A stretch of DNA of 64,000 nucleotides. Source: Bog-532 sp963742875. GTDB taxonomy: Bacteria; Actinomycetota; Actinomycetes; Streptosporangiales; Streptosporangiaceae. Position numbers and translations under genes: made by a program. Where the stretch lies: the NCBI GenBank assembly GCA_963742875.1, contig CAVUNO010000001.1:186001-250000 (forward strand), given 5' to 3'. The notes below the pieces were generated by a model. The model made no database searches. It was not told the origin of the DNA and saw only the letters and a list, made by a program, of their open reading frames with translations. Of this stretch, positions 32,995 to 41,559 are shown piece after piece; position 1 is the stretch's first letter; each line of letters opens with the position of its first letter.

Positions 32995-33738
32995 CTACTC
33001 GAGGCCGAGGAGGGATTCGAGGCCGACGGTCAGGCCGGGCGAGAGCGAGCCGATCTGGCGGACGGCGAGCAGGACGCCGGGCATGAACGACGCGCGGTCC
33101 AGGGAGTCGTGCCGGATGGTCAGCGTCTCGCCGTGCCCGCCGAGCAGCACCTCCTGATGCGCCACCAGGCCAGCCAGCCGGACCGCGTGCACGTGCACGC
33201 CGTCGACGACCGCGCCGCGCGCGCCCGGCAGGGAGGAGGCGGTCACGTCGGGCTGCGCACCGAGCCCGGCGGCGCGCCGGGCCTCGCTGATCATGGCGGC
33301 GGTCCGCAGCGCGGTGCCCGACGGCGCGTCGGCCTTGCCCGGGTGGTGCAACTCGATGACCTCGGCGGAGTCGAAGAAGCGCGCGGCCCGGGCGGCGAAG
33401 CGCATCATCAGGACGGCACCGACGGAGAAGTTCGGCGCGATGAGCACCCTCGCGGCCGGGGCCTCGTCCAGCCACTGGCGTACCTGGTCCAGCCGGTCCT
33501 CGTTGAAGCCGGACGTGCCGACCACGGTGTCGAGCTCGTGCTCGATGCACCAGAGCAGGTTGTGCATGACCACGCCCGGGTGGGTGAAGTCGACGACCAC
33601 GTCGCAGCGGGTTAGCACGTCCAGCGCGTCGCCCTCGTCCACGTCTGCGGCGATCACGAGGCCCTTGGTCCCGGCGACGGCCTGGCAGACCTCGCTCCCC
33701 ATCCGGCCGCGTGAGCCGAGCACACCCACCCTGATCAT
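32995..33738 (-). CDS. dapB: 4-hydroxy-tetrahydrodipicolinate reductase
   Basis: A 247-residue DapB, which reduces the DapA product in lysine/diaminopimelate synthesis using NAD(P)H. The N-terminal nucleotide-binding motif is VGVLGSRGRMGSEV, with VVDFTHPGVV and VVGTSGFNEDRL. The catalytic-domain signature is ELHHPGKADAPSGTA, with the catalytic His pair and Lys, followed by HAVRLAGLVAHQEV. The ATG at 33738 is preferred over a GTG at 33747 because GGGAGGGA then sits at a normal distance. It lies after the pnp/M16-peptidase genes, as is common in actinobacteria, but a 329-bp gap with repeats separates them. Confidence 0.95.
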   Translation of the reverse strand: MIRVGVLGSRGRMGSEVCQAVAGTKGLVIAADVDEGDALDVLTRCDVVVDFTHPGVVMHNLLWCIEHELDTVVGTSGFNEDRLDQVRQWLDEAPAARVLIAPNFSVGAVLMMRFAARAARFFDSAEVIELHHPGKADAPSGTALRTAAMISEARRAAGLGAQPDVTASSLPGARGAVVDGVHVHAVRLAGLVAHQEVLLGGHGETLTIRHDSLDRASFMPGVLLAVRQIGSLSPGLTVGLESLLGLE

Positions 33739-33835
33739 GACGCCCACTCCCTCCCGGGATCAGCCAATGCCCCTATAGCTACCACCGATCCGGCCGCCCG
33801 GCGTCCAGAAGACCGGGGCGCGGCCGCCCGAGGGT

Positions 33836-33922
33836 CCACGGTGGCGCCATTGCGGTCGCTGGAGCACCACGGTGGCGCCATTGCGGTCGCTGGAGCACCA
33901 CGGTGGCGCCATTGCGGTCGCT
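33836..33922. repeat. 31-bp tandem repeat, 2.8 copies, upstream of dapB
   Basis: Two exact 31-bp units and most of a third (starting 33836, 33867, 33898) contain GGTGGCGCCATTGCGGTCGC followed by TGGAGCACCAC. Each unit includes the palindrome TGGCGCCA. The array lies in the spacer between dapB and the M16 peptidase gene and codes for nothing evident. It may be an interspersed intergenic repeat of this genome. Confidence 0.85.
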
Positions 33923-33998
33923 AGGTGGGCCGCCTGCGCCCCGGTGCCGGCTGGTCAGCCCGCTGACCGGCCAGCCCGCTGACCGGCCGGGTTACCCG

Positions 33999-34043
33999 AT
34001 CGGCGTCTCTTTTCCGCAGCAGCTGCGGAAAAGAGACGCCGAT
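33999..34043. terminator. 45-bp near-perfect hairpin downstream of the M16 peptidase gene
   Basis: Two 22-bp arms (33999-34020 and 34022-34043) are exact inverted repeats around a single A; the arm core is GGCGTCTCTTTTCCGCAGC. The hairpin lies 34 bp after the peptidase stop on its strand. It is followed by ATTTCTTTG on the plus strand but by no T run on the minus strand. It is most likely a transcription stop and 3' stabiliser for the pnp operon, though such a long perfect arm is unusual. Confidence 0.65.
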
Positions 34044-34076
34044 TTCTTTGCCGGTCACCGCGCTACAGCGGGACAG

Positions 34077-35411
34077 TCAGCGGAGGGCGTTGGCGAAGGG
34101 GCTGCCGTCGTCGAACGGGCCGACGACCGCCAGTGCCTTGGGCCGGCCCAGGACCTCGGCGGCGACCGCCCGCACGTCGTCGTGGCTGACCGCCGCGATG
34201 GCCGCGAGCGTCTCCTCGACCGGCTCCAGCTTCGGGTAGACCAGCTCGGCCTTGCCAAGCCGGCTCATCCGCGAGGACGGATCCTCCAGGCCGAGCACGA
34301 TTGAGCCGCGCATCTGGCCCTTGCCGCGGTCCAGTTCGGCGTCGGTCAGACCGCCCGACACGAGCTTGTCCACCTCGCTGATGCAGATGGCCAGCACCTC
34401 GTCGGCCTTGGACGGCAGGCAGCCGACGTAGATGCCCCACATGCCGGTGTCGGCGTTCTGGGCCGCGAAGCTGTAGACCGAGTAGGCCAGGCCCCGCTTC
34501 TCCCGGATCTCCTGGAACAGCCGGGAGGACATCCCACCGCCGAGGGCCGCGTTCAGCACGCCGAGGGCGTACCGGCGGTCATCGTTGCGGGACAGTCCCT
34601 CGCAGCCGAGCACCAGGTTGGCCTGCTCGATCCCGCGGGACACAAGCCGCAGGCCGGTGCCCGTGCTGCGGCCCGGCCGGGCGTACTCGCCGCTGAGCCG
34701 GGGCGGAGCGGGCTCGACGTCCCCGTGCAGGGCTGGGCCGAAGTACTGCCGGACCTGCTCCACCAGATCCTCGTGGTCCAGGCTGCCCGCCGCGGCCACG
34801 ACCAGGCGCTCCGGGCTGTACTTGGCCCGGTAGTGCTCGTAGATCTGGTCGCGGGTGATCGCGTTGATCGACTCGACGGTCCCGAGCACCGGGCGGCCCA
34901 GTGGGGTGTGGCCGAACAGGTGCGCGGCAAACGCCTCGTGCACGGTGTCCGTCGGATCGTCGTCGTTCATGGCGATCTCTTCGAGCACGACGCCCCGCTC
35001 GGCGTCCACGTCCTGCGGGGTGATCAGCGACTCGGTCACCATGTCCGACAGGATGTCAGCGGCCAGCGGCAGGTCGGCGTCGAGCACCCGCGCGTAGTAG
35101 CAGGTGTACTCCTTCGTGGTGAAGGCGTTCATTTCGCCACCGGCCGCGTCCATCTCCGAGGAGATCTCCATCGCGGTGCGCCGCCTGGTGCCCTTGAAAA
35201 GCAGATGCTCCAGGTAGTGCGTGGCGCCCTCGTGCCGGATGTCCTCGTCCCGGGACCCGACGCCGACCCAGATGCCGAGCGCGACAGACCGCACCGCCGG
35301 CAGGGACTCCGTGACGACGCGGAGCCCGCCGGGCAGTACTGTCTGGCGCACGGGCCCGCCGTCGGCGGGGACGCCGGCCCCCGTGTCAGTTCCGCTAACT
35401 GGGCCGCTCAC
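34077..35411 (-). CDS. M16-family zinc metallopeptidase
   Basis: A 444-residue pitrilysin-family protease of the processing-peptidase type. The inverted zinc motif HxxEH is HYLEH (H65, E68, H69) with the distal Glu in ERGVVLEEIAMNDDDP. The second domain has the R/Y pair region RGLAYSVYSFAAQNADTGMW. It is cytosolic, since there is no signal. Start codon and pnp stop overlap at ATGA (35408-35411), so it is translated with pnp, an arrangement common in actinobacteria and bacilli. The substrate is unknown, perhaps peptides. Confidence 0.92.
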   Translation of the reverse strand: MSGPVSGTDTGAGVPADGGPVRQTVLPGGLRVVTESLPAVRSVALGIWVGVGSRDEDIRHEGATHYLEHLLFKGTRRRTAMEISSEMDAAGGEMNAFTTKEYTCYYARVLDADLPLAADILSDMVTESLITPQDVDAERGVVLEEIAMNDDDPTDTVHEAFAAHLFGHTPLGRPVLGTVESINAITRDQIYEHYRAKYSPERLVVAAAGSLDHEDLVEQVRQYFGPALHGDVEPAPPRLSGEYARPGRSTGTGLRLVSRGIEQANLVLGCEGLSRNDDRRYALGVLNAALGGGMSSRLFQEIREKRGLAYSVYSFAAQNADTGMWGIYVGCLPSKADEVLAICISEVDKLVSGGLTDAELDRGKGQMRGSIVLGLEDPSSRMSRLGKAELVYPKLEPVEETLAAIAAVSHDDVRAVAAEVLGRPKALAVVGPFDDGSPFANALR

Positions 35412-37724
35412 TGGTCGCGGTGCCCTCGGCTGCGCTGCCGGGTCCGGTGCGCACCGTCGCGGTCACCGCGGTCCCGGTCACGGTCCCGCGGTCCCCGGTC
35501 ACCATCGCCGCCACCGGGCCCGGACAGGTCATCGCCGGCCGCCTCACGCTCGACGACCTCGACCGGAACCAGCGAAAGCTTGCCCCGGTCGTCGATCTCA
35601 CGGATCTCGACCTGGATCTTGTCGCCGACCTTGATGACGTCGTCGATGTTCTCAATCCGACGGCCGCCGTGCAGTTTGCGGATCTGCGTGATGTGCAGCA
35701 GGCCGTCCTTGCCGGGCAGCAGCGAGACGAAGGCGCCGAACGTGGTGGTCTTCACCACCGTGCCGAGGAACCGCTCGCCGATCTCGGGCATGTGCGGGTT
35801 CGCGATCGCATTGATGGCGTTTCGCGCCGCCTCCGCAGACGGCCCGTCGGTGGCGCCGACGTAGATCGTGCCGTCGTCCTCGATGGTGATCTCGGCGCCG
35901 GTGTCGTCCTGGATCGAGTTGATCATCTTGCCCTTCGGGCCGATGACCTCACCGATCTTGTCCACCGGGACCTTGATCGTGATGATCCGCGGGGCGTAAG
36001 GGCTCATCTCGGCGGGGGCGGAGATGGCACCGCGCATCACGTCGAGGATGGTCAGCCGGGCCGCGCGCGCCTGGGTGAGGGCCGCGGCCAGCACCGAGGC
36101 GGGGATGCCGTCCAGCTTGGTGTCCAGCTGTAGCGCGGTGATCAGGTCCTGCGTCCCGGCGACCTTGAAGTCCATGTCGCCGAACGCGTCCTCGGCGCCG
36201 AGGATGTCGGTGAGCGTGACGTACTCGCCGCCCTCGTGGATGAGGCCCATCGCGATGCCGGCCACCATGCCCTTCAGCGGCACGCCCGCGTCCAGCAGGG
36301 ACATCGTGGACGCGCAGACGGAGCCCATCGAGGTGGAGCCATTGGAGCCGATCGCCTCCGACACCTGGCGGATGGCGTACGGGAACTCCTCACGCGGCGG
36401 AAGAACCGGCAGCAGGGCCCGTTCGGCCAGCGCGCCGTGACCGATCTCGCGGCGTTTAGGCGAGCCGACCCGGCCGGTCTCCCCCGTCGAGTACGGCGGC
36501 ATGTTGTAGTTGTGCATGTAGCGCTTGGTGCGCTCGGGGTTCAGCGTGTCGATCATCTGCTCCATGCGGAGCATGTTCAGCGTCGTGACACCGAGCACCT
36601 GGGTCTCACCGCGCTCGAACAGCGCGGAACCGTGTACCCGGGGCAGCACGTGCGCCTCGGCGGACAGCTGGCGGATGTCGCGGAGACCACGGCCGTCGAT
36701 GCGGACGCCGTCGCGGATGATCCGCTCCCGCACCAGCTTCTTGGTCAGGGCGCGGATACGCCCCGGTGATCTCCTTCTCCCGGCCCTCGAACCGCACGCC
36801 GAGCCGCTCGACGGCCAGTGCCTTGACCCGGTCGGTCTCGGTCTCACGCTCCTGCTTGCCCGCGATCGTCAGCGCCTTCGCCAGCTCGTCGGAGAACTCG
36901 CTGGCCAGCGCCTCGTAGACGTCCTCGGTGTAGTCCAGGAAGATCGGGAACTCGTGGGCCGGCTTGGCCGCCTGATCGATGATCCGCTGCTGCGCCTCGC
37001 AGAGCGCGTTGATGAATGGCTTGGCCGCCTCGAGGCCCTGAGCGACGATCTCTTCGGTCGGCGCGATCGCGGTGCCGTCACCGGCGGCGAGCAGGCCCAG
37101 CGTGCGCGGCGTGGACTCCGCCTCGACCATCATGATCGCGACGTCGCCGCTCTCGATGACGCGGCCCGCGACCACCATGTCGAACGTGGCTTCCTCGAGC
37201 TGGGAGTGGTTCGGGAACCCGACCCACTGGCCCTTGATGAGCGCCACCCGGACGCCGCCGATCGGGCCGGAGAACGGCAGCCCGGAGAGCTGGGTCGACA
37301 GCGAGGCCGCGTTGATCGCCACCACGTCGTACAGGTGATCGGGGTTCAGGGCCATGATCGTCTCGACGACCTGGACCTCGTTGCGCAGGCCCTTCACGAA
37401 CGAGGGGCGCAGCGGCCGGTCGATGAGGCGGCAGGTGAGGATCGCGTCCTCAGACGGCCGCCCTTCGCGGCGGAAGAACGAGCCGGGGATCCGGCCCACC
37501 GCGTACATCCGCTCCTCCACGTCCACGGTGAGCGGGAAAAAGTCATAGCCCTCACGGGGCTGCTTGCCCACGGTCGTCGCGGACAGGACCATCGTCTCGT
37601 CGTCCAGGTACGCGACGGCTGATCCGGCCGCCAGGCGGGCCAGCTTGCCCGTCTCGAACCTGAGCTTATGAATGCCGAACGAACCGTTGTCGATGACGGC
37701 CTCGGCGATATGCACACCCTCCAC
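35408..37724 (-). CDS. pnp: Polyribonucleotide nucleotidyltransferase (one-base frameshift)
   Basis: PNPase degrades RNA 3'-5' phosphorolytically. The GTG start at 37724 follows AAGGAGG. The first RNase PH domain (MVLSATTVGKQPREGYDFFP, FFRREGRPSEDAILTCRLID), an all-helical domain and the second RNase PH domain (FERGETQVLGVTTLN, SEAIGSNGSTSMGSVCASTM) are present, then KH (VIGPKGKMINSIQDDTG) and S1 (FLGTVVKTTTFGAFVSLLPG), with a charged Asp/Arg tail. The run CCCC at 36761-36764 contains one extra base that shifts the frame after REKEITG; removing it joins GRIRALTKKLVRE and yields 771 residues. As given, no full-length protein is made. Confidence 0.92.
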
Positions 37725-38086
37725 GGGTGAGACCTCCTTGCGGTGAATCCCGCACTGCCCGTTCCGCTTTGGATGGCCGTTCTGGCCGGGAGCAGCTTCC
37801 TCCCGGGGCTCCCTGCGAAGGGCGCGGCCGGGGCGGATAACCACCCAGAACTCCACAGCGGGCACCGCCCGCCTGGGCCTGCGGCCGGTCTTCGATTGAA
37901 GCCCGCGGGTCAGTCCGCGAAGGGCGGACCCGAAGACCACTACCGAGGACCGGCCCATCGCTCGGAACCGGGCCGCGGGATGTCTCTCTTATTCGTCTAT
38001 GAAGTTATGTATCTCTGCGGTGCGCGCGCGGCTGCGCACGGATGCCCCTGGTGCCGGCTGGCACCCGGGACCTTTGACCTGGCCAA

Positions 38087-38112
38087 GCCGGGCAGGAAGG
38101 GACCTGCCCGGC
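38087..38112 (-). terminator. Hairpin after rpsO
   Basis: The 10-bp arms GCCGGGCAGG and CCTGCCCGGC (38087-38096, 38103-38112) flank a 6-nt loop, 18 bp past the rpsO stop on the minus strand. There is no T run, as is often the case for actinomycete terminators. The rest of the 405-bp rpsO-pnp spacer shows no gene. Confidence 0.6.
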
Positions 38113-38129
38113 TCCCGGCCCCCGCGCCG

Positions 38130-38399
38130 TTACCGGCGCAGGCCCAGGCGCTCGATAAGCGCACGGTAGCGGGAGATGTCCTTCTTGGCCAGGTACTTCA
38201 GCAGCCGCCTGCGGCGCCCCACGAGGAGGAGCAGGCCACGGCGGCTGTGATGGTCATGCTTGTGCACCTTGAGGTGCTCAGTCAGGTCATTGATCCGGCG
38301 GGTCAGCAGTGCGACCTGGACCTCCGGCGAACCGGTGTCACCCTCAGCGGTCGCGTGCTCCGCCATGATCTCCCTCTTGACGGCAATGTCGAGCGGCAC
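38130..38399 (-). CDS. rpsO: 30S ribosomal protein S15
   Basis: At 89 residues this is a standard uS15, which binds 16S rRNA early in 30S assembly. It starts at GTG 38399 behind AAGGAG, giving MPLDIAVKREIMAEHATAEG. The conserved TGSPEVQVALLTRRINDLTE, LKVHKHDHHSRRGLLLLVGR and RRRLLKYLAKKDISRYRALI follow, ending LGLRR. A longer in-frame start at 38420 would add seven non-conserved residues. It sits between ribF and pnp, the usual position, where S15 and PNPase levels are often linked. Confidence 0.97.
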   Translation of the reverse strand: MPLDIAVKREIMAEHATAEGDTGSPEVQVALLTRRINDLTEHLKVHKHDHHSRRGLLLLVGRRRRLLKYLAKKDISRYRALIERLGLRR

Positions 38400-38619
38400 G
38401 TGGCTCCTTAAGACTCGCATCTATCGGTACGGCCCGTCCCGGCGCCGTCCGCTGCCGCGCAGGACGCCGTTTGGGGGCCTTTCGGTGGTAAGACTGCCGT
38501 TTCGCGAAGGGCCCCGCGGCCGTTAGCCGCCTGAGATCTCCGGGCCAGGCTGGTCCCTTGGGCTGCCGCATGAGGGTGCAGCAAACCCTGCCGGCACAAG
38601 CCAGCAACGTTTTACGGTA

Positions 38620-39591
38620 TCACGGGGTAAGCAGTTCGCGGGCCTCGTCGACGTCCCGGTGCATTTGCTCGACCAGGTCCTCGACCGAATCGAAGCGGAC
38701 CGTGCCGCGGAGCCGGGCGGAGAAGTCGAGGGCCACGTGCGCGCCGTACAGATCAAGGTCGTCGCGGTCCAGGGCGTAGGCCTCCACGGTTCGTTCGGCC
38801 TCGCCGAACGTCGCGTTCGGCCCGACGGAGATCGCGGCCGGCCAGCGGCCGTCTTGGTCGCCATCAGCGGTGAGGTTGAGAAGCCAGCCCGCGTAGATGC
38901 CGTCCCCGGGGACCGCGGTGTGCGGCGGGCACTCCAGGTTGGCGGTCGGGAAGCCGAGCGCGCGCCCGCGCATGTGCCCGCGGACGACGACCCCTTCCAC
39001 CCGGGGCGGGCGGCCGAGCGCCGCGGCCGCGACCCGGACCTCCCCAGCCTCCAGTCGCTCGCGGATGTAGCTCGAAGAGATCGTGATCCCGTCGGCCACC
39101 AGCAGCGGGACCCCTTCGGTGGTGTAGTCGTACTTCTCGCCCAGTTTGGCCAGCAGCGGCACGTCGCCGGCGGCCCGGTGGCCGAACCGGAAGTTCTCCC
39201 CCACCACCACGGCGACCGCGTGCAGCCGGTCGGCGAGCACGGTGCGCACGAACTCGTCCGGGCCAAGCTGGGAGAACTCATAGGTGAACGGCAGCATGCA
39301 GACGGCGTCCACGCCGAGGCCGGCCAGCAATTCGGCGCGGCGGCGCGCGGTAGACAGGAACGGCGGGTGCGAGCCTGGCCGCACGACCTCATCTGGGTGC
39401 GGGTCGAAGGTCACCACGACGACCGGGAGCCGCGCGTTTCCCGCGCCCTGGCCTGCCCGGCCGGCGGCCAGTTCGACCGCGCGGCCGACAATGCGCTGAT
39501 GGCCGCGATGCACGCCGTCGAACACGCCGATGGTGACGACGGACGCACCCCAGTCTTCCGGCACTTCATCCAGGCCGTACCAGCGGTGCAC
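38620..39591 (-). CDS. ribF: Bifunctional riboflavin kinase/FAD synthetase
   Basis: A 323-residue RibF converting riboflavin to FMN and FAD. The N-terminal adenylyltransferase domain has VTIGVFDGVHRGHQRIVGRA (the HIGH-like GxHxGH region), VVVTFDPHPDEVV and ISSSYIRERLEAGEV. The C-terminal kinase domain has GRALGFPTANLE (PTAN motif) and GIYAGWLLNL, then EAYALDRDDLDLYG. The GTG start at 39591 follows AAGGAG; an upstream frame to 39660 has no family residues. The usual neighbours truB (upstream) and rpsO (downstream) are kept. Confidence 0.95.
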   Translation of the reverse strand: MHRWYGLDEVPEDWGASVVTIGVFDGVHRGHQRIVGRAVELAAGRAGQGAGNARLPVVVVTFDPHPDEVVRPGSHPPFLSTARRRAELLAGLGVDAVCMLPFTYEFSQLGPDEFVRTVLADRLHAVAVVVGENFRFGHRAAGDVPLLAKLGEKYDYTTEGVPLLVADGITISSSYIRERLEAGEVRVAAAALGRPPRVEGVVVRGHMRGRALGFPTANLECPPHTAVPGDGIYAGWLLNLTADGDQDGRWPAAISVGPNATFGEAERTVEAYALDRDDLDLYGAHVALDFSARLRGTVRFDSVEDLVEQMHRDVDEARELLTP

Positions 39592-39761
39592 GCTCCGCTC
39601 CTTCCGGCGATCATCGGTGGGTCCTTCCGGGCGACATCGCCCCCGGTCCAAGCCTGCCATGAGAATGGCGCTGGCCGCGCCATCGGGCAGCCGTTCGGGG
39701 GGCGGCGCGGAGGGGCTGCCGGGGCTGGCGGGGCTGGCGGGGGCCGCCCGCGCCGGGCGGA

Positions 39762-40740
39762 TCAGGGCACGAACACGGCGAGGGAGCGGGCCTGGCCCCC
39801 CTCCTCGCGCATGAGGGCGATCAGCATGCCGTCGGGCCCGAACACCGCGGCCGGGCCGTCGCTGAGGCCCGTGGCGTGGCCGGCGTCCCGGTCATCGGCT
39901 AGGTCGCCGGCCGCGCCCTCGCCCAGGCCCGCGGCGGGGCCGGCTCCGAGGCTGGCAGCGGGCAGGCGGGCGCCGTGGGCGACCTTGCGGGCCTGCTCCT
40001 CGGTCAGGTCGAGCCGGGGGAACGCGGCCGCGGCCGCGTCGGCCAGCGGCGTCACCGTGAAGTGCGCGGCCAGCTCGTCCAGGGTCTGCGCCGTCTCGAT
40101 CCGGTAGGGCCCGGAGCGGACCCGGCGCAGCGTGGTCAGGTGGCCGCCCACGCCCAGCGCGGCCCCCAGATCGCGGGCCAGGGCGCGGACATAGGTACCG
40201 CTGGAGCAGGTCACGGCCGTGTCGACGTCGAGCAGGTCCCCGTTCCGGCGGATCCCGGTGATCTCGAACGCGGCGACGGTGACGGGGCGGGCCTTCAGCT
40301 CGGGCGCGGCTCCCTCGCGGGTGAGCCGGTACGCGCGCTCGCCGTCCACCTTGATCGCGCTGATCCCCGGCGGGACCTGCTGGATCTCGCCGGTCAGCGG
40401 GACGATCGCGGCGCGCACCGCGTCCTCGGGGACGCCCGCGGCGCTGTCGCCCGCGATGACGGCTCCCTCGGCGTCGTCGGTATCGGTCACCTGGCCAAGA
40501 CGGATCGTGGCCAGGTACTCCTTGTCGGCCAGGCTCAGGTGCCCGAGCAGCCGGGTGGCCTTTTCCACGCCCACAACCAGCACACCGGTCGCCATCGGAT
40601 CGAGTGTGCCGGCGTGCCCCACCCGGCGGGTCCCCGCCATCTGGCGGAATCCGCGCGACGACGTCATGGGACGTCATCCCGCCGGGCTTGTCCACGATCA
40701 CGAGCCCGCCGGGGCCGCCGGGCCCGCGGGCCGCGGTCAT
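39762..40740 (-). CDS. truB: tRNA pseudouridine-55 synthase (one-base frameshift)
   Basis: TruB makes pseudouridine 55 in the T loop of tRNAs. The ATG at 40740 overlaps the rbfA stop (ATGA). It begins GGLVIVDKPGGMTSHDVVAR; after ATT one extra base (GG at 40646-40647 on the plus strand) shifts the frame. Deleting it continues IRQMAGTRRVGHAGTLDPMA, where the D of GTLDP is catalytic. The rest is normal: VTDTDDAEG, IQQVPPGISAIKVDGERAY, CSSGTYVRALARDLG. The C-terminal extension is Ala/Gly-rich with a PUA-like end VFGPDGMLIALMREE. Full length after correction is about 325 residues. Confidence 0.92.
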
Positions 40741-41168
40741 TCGTCCTCATCGCTGGCCGGCTTGCGGTACGGGTCCGGGTCCCCCGCGGGCACTGCGCCC
40801 TCCCGGATCCGGGCTAGGTCCTCGTCGGCATGCCGGGCCGCCTCGACCAGCTCCTCGATGTGCCGCACGTTGCCCGGCACAGCGTCGGCGACGAACGTCA
40901 CCGAGGGAGTGTGCCGCAGGCCGGTCTGCCTGCCGATCTCGGAACGGATCACGCCGGTGGCGCTTTCCAGCGCCACGGCCGTGTCCGCCTGCTGTTCGGG
41001 CGAGCCGTAGACGGTGTAGAAGACGGTCGCCTCGCGCAGGTCATTGGTCAGCCGGGCTGCGGTGACGGTGACGAAGCCCAGTCGCGGGTCCTTGATCCGC
41101 AGCTCCAGCATTTCGGCCACGATCTGGCTGATCCGGTCGCCTAGCCGGTGTGCCCGGGCGGCATCCAT
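40737..41168 (-). CDS. rbfA: Ribosome-binding factor A
   Basis: A 143-residue KH-fold 30S maturation factor. Sequence signs: AHRLGDRISQIVAEMLELRI, LGFVTVTAARLTNDLREATV, FYTVYGSPEQQ, and the hallmark GLRHTPSVTFVADAVPGNVRHIEEL. The last 30 residues are an acidic tail. It starts with ATG 41168, seven bases after the DUF503 stop, and its stop overlaps the truB start, so translation of the three should be coupled. Confidence 0.95.
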   Translation of the reverse strand: MDAARAHRLGDRISQIVAEMLELRIKDPRLGFVTVTAARLTNDLREATVFYTVYGSPEQQADTAVALESATGVIRSEIGRQTGLRHTPSVTFVADAVPGNVRHIEELVEAARHADEDLARIREGAVPAGDPDPYRKPASDEDE

Positions 41169-41174
41169 GGTCCG

Positions 41175-41471
41175 TCACTCCTCTTCAGTGAAGAGCCGCT
41201 GCCGGGCCGACAGCAGCTCGATTTCGGGCCGTCCGGCCACCACGCGCTCGCACTCGGTCAGTACGCCGGTTGCGTGCGCGGCCGTGGCCGAGGCCACCGC
41301 CACGCCGATCTCCGCCCGCCGGTGCAGGTCGAGGTGCCCCGTCTCGGCGACGGAGACGCCAGGATAGCGCCGCCGGAGTTCGGCGACGAGCGGCCGGACG
41401 ACGGAGCGCTTCTGCTTCAGCGAGCGCACATCGCCGAGCAGTACGTCCAGGGTCAGAGCGGCCACGTACAT
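41175..41471 (-). CDS. DUF503 (YlxP-like) protein
   Basis: A 98-residue DUF503 protein, nearly always encoded between infB and rbfA. The conserved start MYVAALTLDVLLGDVRSLKQ and the phrase KRSVVRPLVAELRRRYPGVS are clear, followed by VGVA-type strand EIGVAVASATAAHATGVLTE. The ATG at 41471 has GGAGGATTCAGT upstream. Function is not established; relatives are linked by context to ribosome maturation. Confidence 0.9.
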   Translation of the reverse strand: MYVAALTLDVLLGDVRSLKQKRSVVRPLVAELRRRYPGVSVAETGHLDLHRRAEIGVAVASATAAHATGVLTECERVVAGRPEIELLSARQRLFTEEE

Positions 41472-41559
41472 ACTGAATCCTCCGGCCCGCCGCCGACCGG
41501 GGACGCTGCCGGATGAGCAGCGTCCCCGTCCGCGTCCGCGGCCCCGGCGACCATCGGCA

